NCBI RefSeq assembly: GCF_037975245.1
Contig: NC_092567.1
Span: 20,397,376-20,461,375 of the forward strand
Source of the DNA: Apostichopus japonicus
Taxonomy: Eukaryota > Echinodermata > Holothuroidea > Aspidochirotida > Stichopodidae
Length of the DNA: 64,000 nucleotides
Direction: 5' to 3'
A program made the translations under genes and the position numbers. A model generated the notes under the pieces. That model was not told the DNA's origin, did not search any database, and saw nothing but the letters and a program-made list of their open reading frames with translations. How positions within the stretch are numbered: position 1 is the stretch's first letter; each line of letters starts with the position of its first letter. This document shows, piece after piece, positions 47,066 to 60,141 of this stretch.

Positions 47066-50000
47066 TTATGATAGTTCCTCATATAAATGTTCTTCGTAGT
47101 AAACACTTTCAATGTGATCAGCCTTTTCATCGAAATGGCTAAGTGTCTCTTTGGAAGTGGTTTCCGCAATTTCTCTTTTTATCGAGGGTGAAGAATGGTC
47201 GAGTGCGGAACACTTTCCAGTAGTCGGTCTTTCAATCGAATTATAATTAACATCATCTAACTGCAAGTAATCACTGTTAGTAATCCCCTCGTCGATCGAC
47301 TGTGAGCAGTGGTGACTCATCTCGCTTGGATTCGATGCTACTGTCACGCGACTGACATCAGCAACAATCTTTTTCGTGCATTTGTCTCGATTCTCCACAT
47401 TTTCACTACCTAGTCTGGATTGGACTTTTAGATCGACTACTAAACCTTGCTGATTTGTCCTTTCGGAAATAACTCGATCCGGTTTAAAGTAAGAACACTT
47501 GAAACTAGTACTCGTAGGAGAATCGCAGTCGTCTGACTGGCGGTCATGACCATTGTTCCGTGCTTCAGTCGGTTCTTCATATTCGAGCTCGCATGCAGGA
47601 GAAAGAGGAGGGTCCGGAAGGGGTGCTCTGTCTCTCAGTAACAACACGTTTGTAGTCGCTAGTGGTACAGAGTTTCGTTTTCTTGATAACAGACACGAAA
47701 CGGCGACTATTGTAATTAACAAGACATTGAAACCAGCTGATGCAATCAATATTTTCATTGGGAGATTGAAACCGTTCTTTTCTCCAGGTGAAAGCACCGA
47801 TGATTCTGTCAAAAGCATTGAATGAAATAACGTGGATTATTAAATGAAGGGCCATATCATTATTATTATTATTTTGATTATTATTATGACTATGCCAATG
47901 ACGAATTGACGATGACTATGACAAGACTATGACTATGACAAGACTATGGCTATGACAAGACTATGGCTATGACCATACTATGGCTATGACCATACTATGG
48001 CTATGACTGACTATGACTATGACTGACTATGACTATGACTACGACTGGCTATGACTGGCTATGACTATGACTGACTATGACTATGACTATGACTGACTAT
48101 GACTATGACTGGCTATGACTATGTATATGACTATGACAAAACTATGACTATGACTGACAATGACTATGACAAGACTATGACTGTGATTATGACAAGAATA
48201 TGACTATGACTACGTACCGGAATTTGACGCCTTATATGGACACCACTGGCAAGCATGTACGCAGGGGAGCAGTGGGTATACTATATGGGTGGGTACGCAC
48301 CCCTTCCCCCATCCCATTTCACCATCAACGTCAGTAAACGAAAAAGTCGGGAGATTTACTGCGCGGATCGATAATATTTATTAGCAAAATTAGCACAAAT
48401 TACCTTGCGGTTAAGAACTAAGATTATACCAAATCTATGCACGCTCCCACATATAAAGTAGTCTGGGAGAATGTCTAATTTCCACCAACCCCATTGTCCC
48501 CACCCTTGAAATCTTGCGCACGTCACTGCAGCCAACATTTATTATACGTAACAGTGTTCATACAATATAATACCAGTGGCGGAGAAACAGGGGGGTTGGG
48601 GGGGTTTTAACCCCCCACTTTTTGAAGAGGGGGGGTTGGCCCACACAATCAACCCCCCCCTAGTTTTTGCCAGTAATGTTCTGTTATAGCCTATGTTATG
48701 TGCTCCAAATGGCATAATAAATCAAATTATTAAATTTGAAATTGTTAAAGTCATTTCAACCTTTTACCTGGTAGGCTACATCAACAATTAACGACCGAAA
48801 ACCGAGTTTAAATTGACCTACACATTATTTCTAGCCCCTTTCCCCCACCTTGCACATTGGAACTTGTAGCTCATAGCGCTAACTTCACCCCACAACAGAC
48901 ATATAACGTTTTGTTGCTGTTGAATAGCTTTGGAACTGTATACACTTGCCAACTTCAACGAGGTGAAGGAAGGAAAAGAAAAAGAAGAAAGAGAGAAAAG
49001 GAGAAAAGGATGGAGTAGAAAATACGGCAAGAAAACAGGAAGAGAAAGAGGAACAGTGACAAAATTATTCGAATTTGTAAAGCAAACAGCAGATATCACA
49101 TCATATCAGTGAGCATGAAAATGGCGTTCCACGATAAACAGCCTCCAAACCATGGGCGCAGATCCTGGTGAGGACAGCGGGACGCGTCCCCACCAACTTT
49201 TTCAGTAGTGGGGACATGATATACCGTGTCCCCACCAATTTGTTTTGACCAATAGCTGCATTTCAAGTTCCCCTGTATTGAACGTTGGCGCAGTTTGATC
49301 CAGCATTGTGCAAATGACATGCAGCAGTTCTCATTTTATTGTATTTTATCCACAGTTGTTAAATATAGGACGGAAATCGCATTTGCGGCAGTCTATATTT
49401 GTTTTCTGGGAGAGGACCCCAGACCCATCGTATAAACAAAAGTCTACTTGGATTATTTGTCCCCTGATTTTCGTTCTGCAGACGCCCATGTATTTCTCCA
49501 AACTAAATGTCTAAGCCATGAGATCTAAAACTTAAGGAGGTTTAGGAGCATCATTAGGTCTGGGAAGTGTTATTTCCGGCGATCTAGGAGGTATAATTGC
49601 CCAAAAAAATCGTACGCTACGCGCGAACCCATGGTCGCGCTCCGCTTAGATAGTGTCATAGAACAGACACGCGTCCCCACCATTATCCAAGACTGATCTG
49701 CGCCCATGCTCAAAACTGTCGATGTGTGTAGTGTTCGGTTTCGGAAATATCTGGTATATTTTTATTTCCTTCAACGAAATTTTTTAGTAGCCGTCTGAAT
49801 TTTCGAAAATTCCCTAATCAACATTCTTCATCATACTTCATCATACTCGTGCAATTTTGACCCGTCTGTTAAAGGAGGTTTTTCTATATCGGTTGTCCAT
49901 AGATGATATTTTGTGCAACATTATTATGGGTATGTTTTGAAGTGAATTTATTCACGAGAATTGTGAACTTTCAAATTCTGAACAGTGGGGCTGACGGATA

Positions 50001-53000
50001 TTGTGGGCCGCGATGAAGAATCACCTACAAAAGCAATGATCCACAGGATATGTGATGAAGTCGAACATGATGTGTGACTGGTGACAATCTTCAAAAAGGT
50101 TATAGATGAGAAAAAAAGTATTTGGAAAAAACTTGGTTCTCAGGCAAAAGTGTACATATGGTTGGTCAGTTTCAAGCCCGAGAAGTACCATTTCCGGTGA
50201 TCTGGGGGTACCAAAACCAGAAATTTGCTTGTACGCTGCGCGCCAACCAATGGTGGCGCTCCGCTTAGATAGTAATATGCGCCCCCCGGGTTAGAAAATC
50301 CTGCAGACGCCCCTGGTTAAATGCAGCTTTTTAAGGCCTGGGCAGTGCAATTTACTGCAATCTGAGAGGCAATATTTGCCAAAAACTTCTTGTGCACTTC
50401 GCGCCAACTTATGGTGGCACTCCACTTAGATAGTGAGCCAGCAGTTATGACTTTTTATTTCATCAATGGCCTGCAACCCCCCCACTTCTGACAAGAAATC
50501 TCCGCCACTGTATAATACCTTGTATTTTAACATCTGAATAAACAGTGAAAATTATGACTTATGTATAAACTATAAGATTTGTGTGTTTTAAACAACACGA
50601 AGATAATATTCAATCGGTCTTGACGTTACCAAAATGGACTCCTTATTGACTCACACATGACACAAAAACCGTGTCTTATACAGAGTATAAGGGTGCGGGA
50701 AGGGGGGGGGGGGGTTACGAGGGGTCCGATGGTTGTGTTAAGGGCGGAGGTGACCTCACATATTGTTAGGGTAAGAGGACCCTCCCTTTTGAGAAATTAT
50801 TGTAAAATGGAGGGTGCTTTGATGCAAACTGATGATATTTTGCAATTTCTGAAGCGAAGTTGGAGAATTTTCGACTGTTTATATTTGTACATGTTATGTA
50901 CTTATGTTATGTACACTATATATAGAGTTTTATGTAATATTCTGGCAACCCAGATTTTTCCAGAAGTACATATGGTTGCTTCCCTGTACACATATGATTT
51001 AAATTGATGGATGCATAAGACAATCGGATTGGCTAGTTTATAATGACGTCACTGGAAAGCATTATACGTCCATACACATTTCAAGATTATCTGCTCCGTT
51101 AAAAAAACAACTCAATTTTTAAATTAAAAGAGAAGTCCAGGTCAAAAATTCTTTTTGATATCTTAAAGAGGAACATCATCTAAGCATTCTGGTGCAAATT
51201 TCACTAGAATTCTTCGATGATATGTTCCTCTTTAACACATCAAAAAGAAATCTTTGACCTGGACTATTATTTCAAGTTGCACTGCGATAATTATTTTCGT
51301 TTTCGCTGGGAGGGGACTTTTATCTGTTCATGGAGACTGAAAGCTCAGCAAGAACTTGTTTTTTTTTTCAATTTCGTGTAGAGAAATCATAACGATTTAC
51401 ACTTGTGCTTGCAATTTATTATGTGATATGCAAGCATGCCGAAATATCGAATAATAATAATAATAATACATCAGCCCATTTGCAGAGATCAAAAGCATGA
51501 ATTAAAAACAAAGAGTTTGTATAAATGCAGAGTAATTTATCCTGCAGTCGAAATCTGCTTTGCAATCACTTAGAATATTTTCGCAGTGGTCGATATTTGA
51601 GGCAATTATGTCTCATATAGGGGAAAGGGCGTACTGTGAAGGTTCATAATAAACCCAAGTACCATTTACTACCATAGAACAAGAAAAAGAGTGGTCCTAT
51701 AACATATACATGTTTCCCTTAGTGTATCGTAATAGCTCAGAAATATATATTTCCTGACAAAATTTGACTACAGCGGATTATAGTAACCACATGATAATTC
51801 AATTCGGGTTATAAATATGACCATACTGCGCATTTTTAGCAAGTTCTATAAATGGCGGGGAACTTTGTACGTAATTTGTATGACGAAAATATAACATTGT
51901 TAACAGGAAAATATAGCCTTAGTGTAATACACTTGTGGATGGATTTTTCGAAAGTGAGGAATTATTGGTAGGTTTCCTTTGCACATTTCATCAAATTTGT
52001 GTTCGGCCCTACATTTTATGGACAAAACATGTTTATAGCAGGAATGACTGGGTTTGTGGGGGAGGGGGTATTGATATATGTAAATATAAACTTGCAGCTA
52101 ATGATGATGTAATACAATACACCATTGCAGCGGTAAGTCGGTATAAATACGTCATATATTTATAATGAATTCATATTACTTGTCACAACGAATTCGGAGG
52201 ATCTTTCTTGTCATGTGTCAGAAATAGTTTCGTCGGTCGAGCCTTAAATAAGAAAAGCAGTTGTTCATATTGTTTATATTTTATATTAGAGATACTTGTG
52301 TGGTTTGCCCCTGCCTCGAAATACGTGCCTACCTATGGAAGTCCCTATATATCCATCTCACCCTTTATATATACACACACACACATGTTTGTATTACATT
52401 CAGACCGAGGACCCCATTGTATTTTCCATTGTTCAAATCCACGTACCCTAACCTTAACAATACCCCAATACAATAGAATTCTTCTGAGGACGTGGTGATT
52501 CTTTAAAAATCACAACCGAGGACCTGCAATTCTTTGTTCAAGTCCTCGGTCAGATAGCAAAACAAACGCACACACACAAAAAAAAAAAGAAAAAAAAAAA
52601 AGCTATTGGACGGACATTATAGCCAATACTTTTGCCACGCAAATAAATATGAACTCTGGCTACGGGCCTGCCCGGGGGTGATGGAAGAGGATTAATTCAG
52701 GATAGGTGGGGGAGGGAGCACAAATGTTGACTGACGTCCATCCTGGGATTCTTTCGGGGAGGGGAGTGGGGGAAAGTGAGGTTAGATGCAAAATCGTGCT
52801 CAGTTTGTACACAGTTTCGTCTATTGTTAGGGGAAGGGGACCTCATTGCCCATGCCCCACCCCCATGTGGTGAGCCTGGTGAGGTGGTGTGGGTACGGGT
52901 GGGGTAGGGGAAAGAGTATTGACCGTCGTATCCATATATATATATATATATATATGGAGGTTGAAGTATGGATAGGGTAAGAAAGTGGGGAACAACAATT

Positions 53001-55924
53001 GGGTTGATTGCCCCTAGATTTCGCGCCAGTAGAAAAAAAAAATATTGGACAAATTTTCGAAAAAGAAGAAAATTCCATTTATTTATAACTCACCCATATC
53101 CGTTTGGGTGTTACTAGTATTAGGCATTACCTCCGGGTAAATGGGATTAAAAATGGCACGAGCGAGGAAACCTCTCCTTCCGAGACTACTGTCACTGGTA
53201 AAAAGAAGGAACATGGCATTCCCCGTGCTGGTGGTTGGTGATGGTACGCTGGACCCACAAAAAGTATTTATGGTGGTTGCAGATGAGGACACACCATCAT
53301 GTATCTGAATAGATACCAAATTCAAGATTGTTCTTTATGAATTTGATCAAATCACCTCACAGAAATCCGAGTTTATATATATCATAGGCCTATATTGTAC
53401 TTCTAACTCACTCTATGCACAATATCCGAGATTTATTTCAATTAATTCTGAGAAGGATATCAAAAATAACAAACTCCAGCCAGCTTCCCCAACCCCTTCA
53501 CCTAAACATATCTGGTCATTTGAATTATGGCATTGTTTATATACGAAGTTGAGAAAAAAGAAAAGATCAGAGACAGGGGATGGAGTGGGGGGTGGGGTGG
53601 GGTGGGGGTGTTGGCTTGGTTCGTGGTTATATGGCTTATTTGCCTGTATTTAACTTTATTAAGAGTTCAACCACACATGCGCAAAATTGAAATTCCCCGT
53701 ACCCACAGATTCGACTATATGCTTTCAATGTTATCATAATGTGCATTAATATAAACATCCTTATTATTTAATATACTTTCGATTTCATATAACCATGTTG
53801 ATGCAAAGCAGGATATGAAGTCAGCGAACCAATCACATTAAAACGGATATAGCCTATATTGATCAGGTGCGAATCTTGGGAGGGGGAGGTGGAGGGGGAG
53901 GGGGAAGTAGACACTGTCCCCCCCCCCACCCCCACATTCAATATGCACCCAACAATAGCTTTTAGCAGACGGTTAACTTTTGCTGCGAACGATGCTCTAG
54001 GAACTCCGTCCCCTCCTTCAATAATCCCAGGATCCATCACAGGGGCGTCAATCCAATTTGAAACGTTGTGGGGGGGGGGGGTGCGGACGTAATCGATTCG
54101 AGCATTCCGGCCGTAAGTACTATCTAAGCGGAGCGCCACCATCGGTTGGCGCTCAGCGTACCAAGAAAATTTCAGATTTCAATACCTGCCAGATCGCTGG
54201 AGATGGCACTTGCCAGGCTGGATAGCAGCCATCTAGTTGCGTGATTTCGGGAGAAAATTACAAATTCGTCACTTAGGAAATCTGCAATTAAGTTCATGCG
54301 ACCTTCATTTTTGGTGGATTATTTCTTTTATTAGTGATTCTAAATGACATGAACATTAGAACTCATTGCAAGTTGACAAATGATGCGGCGAACTGGAACC
54401 CCAGCCCCATTTTGCCCTATGTTTCAGGATAGGATACCCCTCATTTGTTCGAACCTATGACAACTAACAATCTGTGAATAAATTTACTTCGAAATGGGCA
54501 CATTATATTTCACCAAGTCAGTAAAGGAATGACCCCAGGGCCTCAGATATAGGCCTATAGCAGGGGTGGGCAACCTTTTTGAATGAATGGGCCAGATTTT
54601 AGGAGTGAAAGATTGACAGGGCCGCACCTAACCAACGACCTGCTGTTGATTTCAAACCTTTGATTCCGAGGACGTTCAAGTAATAGGTGTGTGTACTAAT
54701 CTGTATTCACAAAAAACATAATGTCAATACAGTCCAGTTGATAATTAATGGTGATAATAGACCTACCTGACAGCATCATTAGTGCAGATAAATTCTAAGC
54801 AGCTAGCTCGTTTTTGTGATAATGTAAAATAGATTGATTTTTTTTCTTTTTCTTGAGACATCTCACGGGCCGCAAATAAATCACTGGTGGGCCGCATGTG
54901 GCCCGCGGGCCGTAGGTTGCCCACCCCTGGCCTATAGGAACGATGTCCCAAAATGTCCCCGGACATATAGGCGAAGAAAGCTATCCGCCGCGACTGCATG
55001 TGAGTTTCTCGACTTGCCGTCCTGGGAGTCATATACCACAAAATGGTGCATTTCCTCATACGCCATTATTAATAATTTAAATAACTAACTACTTAGGCAC
55101 AGCCCAGATCCGAGTTCGTATAGTGAGCTTAGCGCAAATTTGGCCAAAAGTAATCATACGCCAGCATGTTAAACCACCAATGACTTTTAATGCCACCCGT
55201 GACACACTTCCAATGGGACTGTGTCAGTTTAAATGTTTTGCTAGGTCTACGAGAATACATATTCTATGAAATTTGAAACAAGGATGGCAAGACAAACCAC
55301 TTTAATTAGGTTTTCAGGACCTCACCTATGCGCATGTATCGTCAGACTTAGAATAGGTCCCATGTGAGTGGTGGCTAAAGTGATGAAGACATCAAAATAA
55401 ATCAGTGGTTGTTCGTTGGAGTCCTCACGCAAGTTACCTCGGTTGCTAGAATGGATCTGCATCTGGTAATCGGGTGAATTCTGGTCGGAGCGTACTATGT
55501 AACCACCGTGTACCCAATGATCCCACCCCACCTTAATGAAATCCTGGCTCCACCCATGAAGATTCTTCACGCAGGTTTTTTTTTTACCTATACGCGGAAT
55601 AGTATAGGCCTGCACAAAGTATAACACCTCCTTGTTTCTAGCATATGACTTAACCCGGAAGTTACGTCACTCGCACAATCGCTGTTTGAATCATGAATCC
55701 ATTTATGCTAATTCGAGAACTCACCGATAGACTGTCGTACCGACACCGTTCACCAGCAAAAGACGAGGAACCTGCTTCGATTTCAAACGAGCTGAAGGAG
55801 AGCGTCACCGCTTTTAAATCTGGCGCGATGACCAAGTACCAGCACGTCACAAGATTACCGTACTCGTCGGGATAGTTTGGTGACGTAATGTTGCCCCCAT
55901 TGGTTGAAATGGTAATGTTACAGG
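47066..55924 (-). CDS. CUB-domain membrane protein, copy C, with a stop in one stalk exon
   Basis: Exons on the minus strand: 55725-55924, 53094-53304, 52180-52242 and 47066-47805. The CUB exon is one codon longer than in A. The stalk exon 52180-52242 carries an in-frame TGA (A has CCA there), and its donor side has changed from ACAG/GTTATA to ACAA/GTAATA. Since the exon is symmetric, skipping it would join the CUB exons to the membrane exon in frame. Otherwise the product ends before the membrane helix and would be secreted. The exon at 12396-12458 of A is missing, as in B. The last exon is open over 246 codons with SDYLQL, VNYNSI and LYEEL; VNYNSI meets the ITIM pattern only in this copy. 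It could be a gene or a young pseudogene. Confidence 0.6.
47890..48215. repeat. GACTAT-type microsatellite in the last intron of gene C
   Basis: Runs of CTATGACTGACTATGACTA units, related to the array in B but different in length and order. Confidence 0.9.
48574..50510. mobile_element. hAT-type element (1.9 kb) in copy C with a nested element
   Basis: Ends are CAGTGGCGGAGA and TCTCCGCCACTG. A perfect 8-bp duplication TATAATAC lies at 48566-48573 and 50511-50518. B has the empty site with a single TGTAATAC (38808-38815). The element holds two copies of the shared core (50173-50273, 50333-50434) and the nested element 49151-49708. No transposase frame is seen. Confidence 0.9.
49151..49708. mobile_element. 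nested hAT-type element (558 bp)
   Basis: Ends are CATGGGCGCAGATC and GATCTGCGCCCATG, a perfect 14-bp inverted repeat. The flanks CTCCAAAC and CTCAAAAC agree at seven of eight positions. It carries its own copy of the core (49555-49654) and repeated GCGTCCCCACCA sequence near both ends. Confidence 0.82.
51130..51272. mobile_element. centre-deleted fold-back element in copy C
   Basis: Two arms starting AGTCCAGGTCAAA and ending GAGGAACAT face each other with a short centre. They match the outer arms of the element at 11296-11825. Confidence 0.65.
54040..55515. mobile_element. composite insertion in copy C (hAT-type left end plus unique sequence)
   Basis: The sequence departs from copy B at CAGGGGCGTCAATCC (54040) and rejoins it near 55515 at GATCCCACCCC. 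The left part carries the shared core in reverse orientation (54119-54219). A complete hAT element lies inside at 54561-54929. A matching right end for the outer element was not found, so the outer boundary on that side is uncertain. Confidence 0.55.
54561..54929. mobile_element. hAT-type element (369 bp)
   Basis: Ends are CAGGGGTGGGCAACCT and AGGTTGCCCACCCCTG, a perfect 16-bp inverted repeat. A perfect duplication GCCTATAG lies at 54553-54560 and 54930-54937. The inner ends add GGGCCAGATTTT and GGCCGCA-type sequence typical of this hAT group. Non-coding. Confidence 0.92.
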
Positions 55925-57213
55925 CTACCGCAGGGGATAATTAACAAGAAACAAATGTTATAATGGAGATATACACTCATACACGTAAGCAAATTCAGCC
56001 TGAGACAAAGGACAGGAACATTTCTTGTCATTGTTCAACAAATTGACCAATTTTCCAGTAATTACTGCGCCAATTAAGGTAGCCATTGATCAATCTAAGA
56101 CAAACGTTACTCTAACCCTCTGTTTGTGTTTAGTCTACAGTATCCGGTATTGTATCATGCGCGGTTATAGTCAAGTCCTTTTAACTCGAGTTGCATGATT
56201 TTGTCCGAATCATAGACGCTTAGGTCAAGTCCACTATACTGCACTGAGCCCGTGTGCGAGCGGCCGAGCCCAAATCAATCTCGGTCCGAGTCGTAGCCGA
56301 TTCCGAGCCCACCGAAACCCACATTCCAGTAATTTAATAATTAATGACAACCACTTAAAACATTTGTATTAATAAAGGGGAAACCACAAAACCAAATCAT
56401 CATCTTTAGCTTAATGTGACAGTGACATTTGTGAAGAACAATTCTCCCAAACAGCTTAGAAAAATCTTGCTCTCTTTGGGAGACATAAATTAGTTTAGAC
56501 GCCGCGTCTGGGAGCCGTCATATCGTAAAATCTATAGTCACTGTGCCGCTCTATAGGAGCTGAAACTCATTACTCACTCTCTGGTTGACTTTTCATATCT
56601 ACAAGTCGAAACGTAAACCTGTTGTGACCCTGAAAGCTATCATGCCATGATTGCCATCACTACACATCTTTGTAACCAGCTTCAATATATTTTATATTCA
56701 ACACTTGCAAAAATCCATCTCCTTTACTATACAGAAAATAAACATAGTTTAACACATAACTCAACACATACAAGACTTTAAAGGACATATATGATCGTGG
56801 TTGTCATATATTAAACTTGATCAAGTATATATGACCTTGCAGGGACGTGACGAAACATTAAATCCTTGATATCTCCAAAATGAGACAAGATATTTTTTCC
56901 TATATAGTTTGTTTTTTGCGAAAGTTGTTGTTCATATTTTAAGCGTGTTGCAGTAAAGTGTCATCCACTTTCTGTTAAAATGTGGACGAAAGTATTGGCG
57001 AAACCTTTAGAGTAGTCTGGTTAGTTCAGTCAATCATTGTGCATATGATTGTGTGTTTAGTATTTTCTGTATGTAAGTCCTTCTCAGTAGCAACTGGGTC
57101 GTAACTGCAACATTGTGTTAGGACATTTTGACACAAATCAGTGTTTAACTGATAAACGGGTACTCACCTTTACCAGTTTTAACTGATAAGGCATGAGAAT
57201 CGGCTGATATATA

Positions 57214-57495
57214 CAGGCGCGTAGCCAGGAATTTGCCAAGGGAGGGGCGAAACTGTAGATTCGGCATTGCAAACAATCAAAGCGTAGGGCCACCATGAGT
57301 TGGCGCGAAGCGTACAAGAAAATTTGGCTGAAAATGCCTCCCAGATCGCTGGAAATGGCACTTCCAAGGCCTTGTAAGTTGCATCTTAGCATTTTCTCTT
57401 TTGAAAATACTAGCGATATCATAAAAACATTTAAAAAAATATGCTCAAGGGGGGGGGGGGCTGCCCCCTTCGCCCTCCCCTTGGCTACGCGCCTG
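57214..57495. mobile_element. hAT-type element (282 bp) in copy C
   Basis: Ends are CAGGCGCGTAGCCA and TGGCTACGCGCCTG. A perfect duplication GATATATA lies at 57206-57213 and 57496-57503. Copies A (near 6545-6565) and B (near 45045-45065) are empty. It carries the shared core in reverse (57277-57374). Confidence 0.9.
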
Positions 57496-58060
57496 GATAT
57501 ATATACATTCTTGTGTCGAGTTATGAAAGGCACAAATATAACAATGAAATCGAGCCTCCATTCTAAGTCATTGTGGCATATTGACAAGATTGTACAGAGT
57601 GGATTAAGTTCCTATGCAGCGTGGCAAACAGTGTGCAGCTTATTCCGATAGTTTCTTCATTTTCGTTATTGTTTTTTCTTTTTTTTCTTTTTTGAAATGC
57701 AGTCTGATCGCCTAACCAATGATTATATATAACGAGGGGTTTGTTGTCGAATGGTATTGATAATAATCGCTAAAAGGTGTCCTTGATTGTAATATCTTAG
57801 AAGTAAATGTAAATACGTACCTGACATTGAAGGTGGAACTTGCCAGCAGAATGTCATTAAAATCGCCAGAAATCTTGATGGAAATATGCAAATACAATAC
57901 ATGATCGTTGGTTAAGTACGAGCAATTCTTTAAACCTGTCGTCCAGTCAGTAAAACGGTTCAGTTGCTACTTTCAACTTCAGACTGAATGATCAATGTAG
58001 ATTAATTTTTAAGTGTCAACAATGCATTCAACGAAAACGAAAGAGGTATTCTATTTGAAT

Positions 58061-58134
<74 letters not shown>

Positions 58135-58138
58135 GTAC

Positions 58139-58193
<55 letters not shown>

Positions 58194-58196
<3 letters not shown>

Positions 58197-59393
58197 GGGC
58201 GTATCCAGGGGGGCGCAACAGGCGCGCGCCCCCCCCCTATTGGCCGTCACCAAAAAAAAAAGTTTAGCAAAAAAAAAAAAAAAATTGATGACGACCTTTA
58301 TGTGAGATGTCGGTGATCGCTCAACCCCCCCCCCCCCCCTCCCTCCCGTATGCTTTATTTTTTGTTTGCCAAAAAAAGGTTCTGGCGAAGTTCGGCGGCA
58401 TAATAGTTTTAGAAACATAGATGGTAATTGTGTTTGTATTATCACTATAAACACTAAGTGACATGCCAGCCATACTAAATTGTGCATTTTGTGTCCATAT
58501 TTACTGGAAATGTTGCTTATTATTAAGGTCGAAAAATGGATCACATATGGCCATGGGCGGCGATCCTGGGTGGAGGGGGGATATATCCCCCCATGAAAAT
58601 GGGTGGAGGGGATGTAATGCACCATATCCCCCCCCCCCACCAAATGCCAGGGATAAGAATATTTTCATGATATATATATATATATATATATTTTTATTGA
58701 TATAGTACATATATGCACCCTCATAGTATTCATATAGGCCCTATAGTAGGCCTACACACGTACATGTTCCCTCGACTGCTGAGAATCTCATGTAACCAGG
58801 GTAATGCTTAATACACGTTTCACCTGGATGCCCTAGCAATCGGTACCTAGGAATGTAACTATGTGTAATTGTGTATTGCATGTGTATAGGCCTATAATAG
58901 CCTGCATGAGGCCATTTTCTTCATCGAATAATATAAAAGAGCTCTCGAATATTCTAACGTTGCGCCTGAAACAAGATTGACAGGGGCAATTTTCCCAAAA
59001 TAACACCCGAAATTAAAAAAAAAAGTATTTTGGATCCTGATTATGAGATATTTCGGACATGACATCCCTATTTTAAAGTTGGGTATATGCCGCTTGGAAA
59101 CCTCGGGAAGTGCCGTTTCCGGCCATCTAGAGGGTTTGTTAATCCCAAAATTTTCTTGTACGCTTAGCGCCAACTCATGGTGGCGCTACGCTTAGATAGT
59201 CAACAAGGTCATATCCCCCCCCCCCCCACTCGGAAGTACGGATCGCCGCCCATGCATATGACACCATTTTGCATTTCAGCCCTTCTTCGAAAGCAAAAAT
59301 TGTACACCCCTCCCCTTAGACCCATCCCCAAGGACGGCGATCATTCATGCCTGACGCCCCCCCCCCTATTGGAAAATCCTGGATACGCCCCTG
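58194..59393. mobile_element. hAT-type element (1.2 kb) with a nested element
   Basis: Ends are CAGGGGCGTATCCAGG and CCTGGATACGCCCCTG, a 16-bp perfect inverted repeat. It is inserted in an AT microsatellite (flanks TATATATA and TGTATATA). Nested inside is 58552-59254. No transposase frame is seen. Confidence 0.9.
58552..59254. mobile_element. nested hAT-type element (703 bp)
   Basis: Ends are CATGGGCGGCGATCC and GGATCGCCGCCCATG. The flanks CATATGGC and CATATGAC agree at seven of eight bases. It carries the core at 59099-59200. It is related in its ends to 49151-49708. Confidence 0.85.
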
Positions 59394-60141
59394 TGTATAT
59401 ATATATATATATATATAAATATATATATATGATACGTCATCATTGTCAAATTTGGTGGGGTAGAATTACATCGTCATGATTCTGTCATTATATACAATAG
59501 TAGCCTCCCCCCCCCCCCCTTGGCTTCGCGCCTGGGGTGGCTTCAATTCAAGTCTAGGTTGAAGATGAGTTTCCCTTCTAGTATAATCCTGATCTTCTTT
59601 TCAAGTACGCTTCCCATGCACTTTCCATGCGCGAAAGCATCTGGTTTTCATAGGTCATTTTAAAATCACCTTTTCCCTCTATTTCCTCGATCATTCTTTT
59701 TGGAAAAATCTATGGTTTACAAATTGGTCACATTAAAGTGCCACATATGTGACCCAACTGTACATGGATTTCTTCACTTTCGACATCATTGATTGGCCAC
59801 TTAGGAAGCAGAGTTTCATATCCGCCAATCAGATGACAGGATCGATAAATCAGTGCGATCAACAGAGTGGCTCAGATTTTAAATTTGTAGCCTGAGGCGA
59901 ATAGCATACAACCCGAAGTCGCATACTTCCGAGATCTTTAGCTGCGATTATTTCAACGATTTTTAAGCACTTCACAGCAGAGGTAAAACGTGTTTAAAGA
60001 AGTGGACCCCTAAATAATGTTTTTCCCTTGGTCTAGGCCTAGGCTACATTAGAAAAAGATATTAGTTTAGCAACCGCCTTACGTTAGGGCTTAATTACTG
60101 TACTGTACTGTACTGTGTAGGCTTAGGCCTATTTAAACGTT
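59394..60141. other. non-coding; hAT end fragment and possible 5' end of the RhoGEF gene
   Basis: At about 59515-59535, TTGGCTTCGCGCCTG resembles the right end of 57214-57495, with no left end visible. Near 59980, CACAGCAGAG is followed by GTAAAA, a possible donor of a non-coding first exon for the downstream RhoGEF gene. This is a guess from position only. Confidence 0.3.

Larger units (their letters stand above)
46900..58193 (-). repeat. segmental duplication, copy C
   Basis: Tandem to B and in the same orientation. Its far end stops at the AT microsatellite 58060-58193. It is enlarged by hAT insertions at 48574-50510, about 54040-55515 and 57214-57495, each absent from the matching places in A and/or B. 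Confidence 0.85.

Noticed and set aside
57138-57587. 149-codon minus-strand frame in copy C
   Set aside because: It crosses the boundaries of the hAT insertion 57214-57495, so its continuity is accidental.
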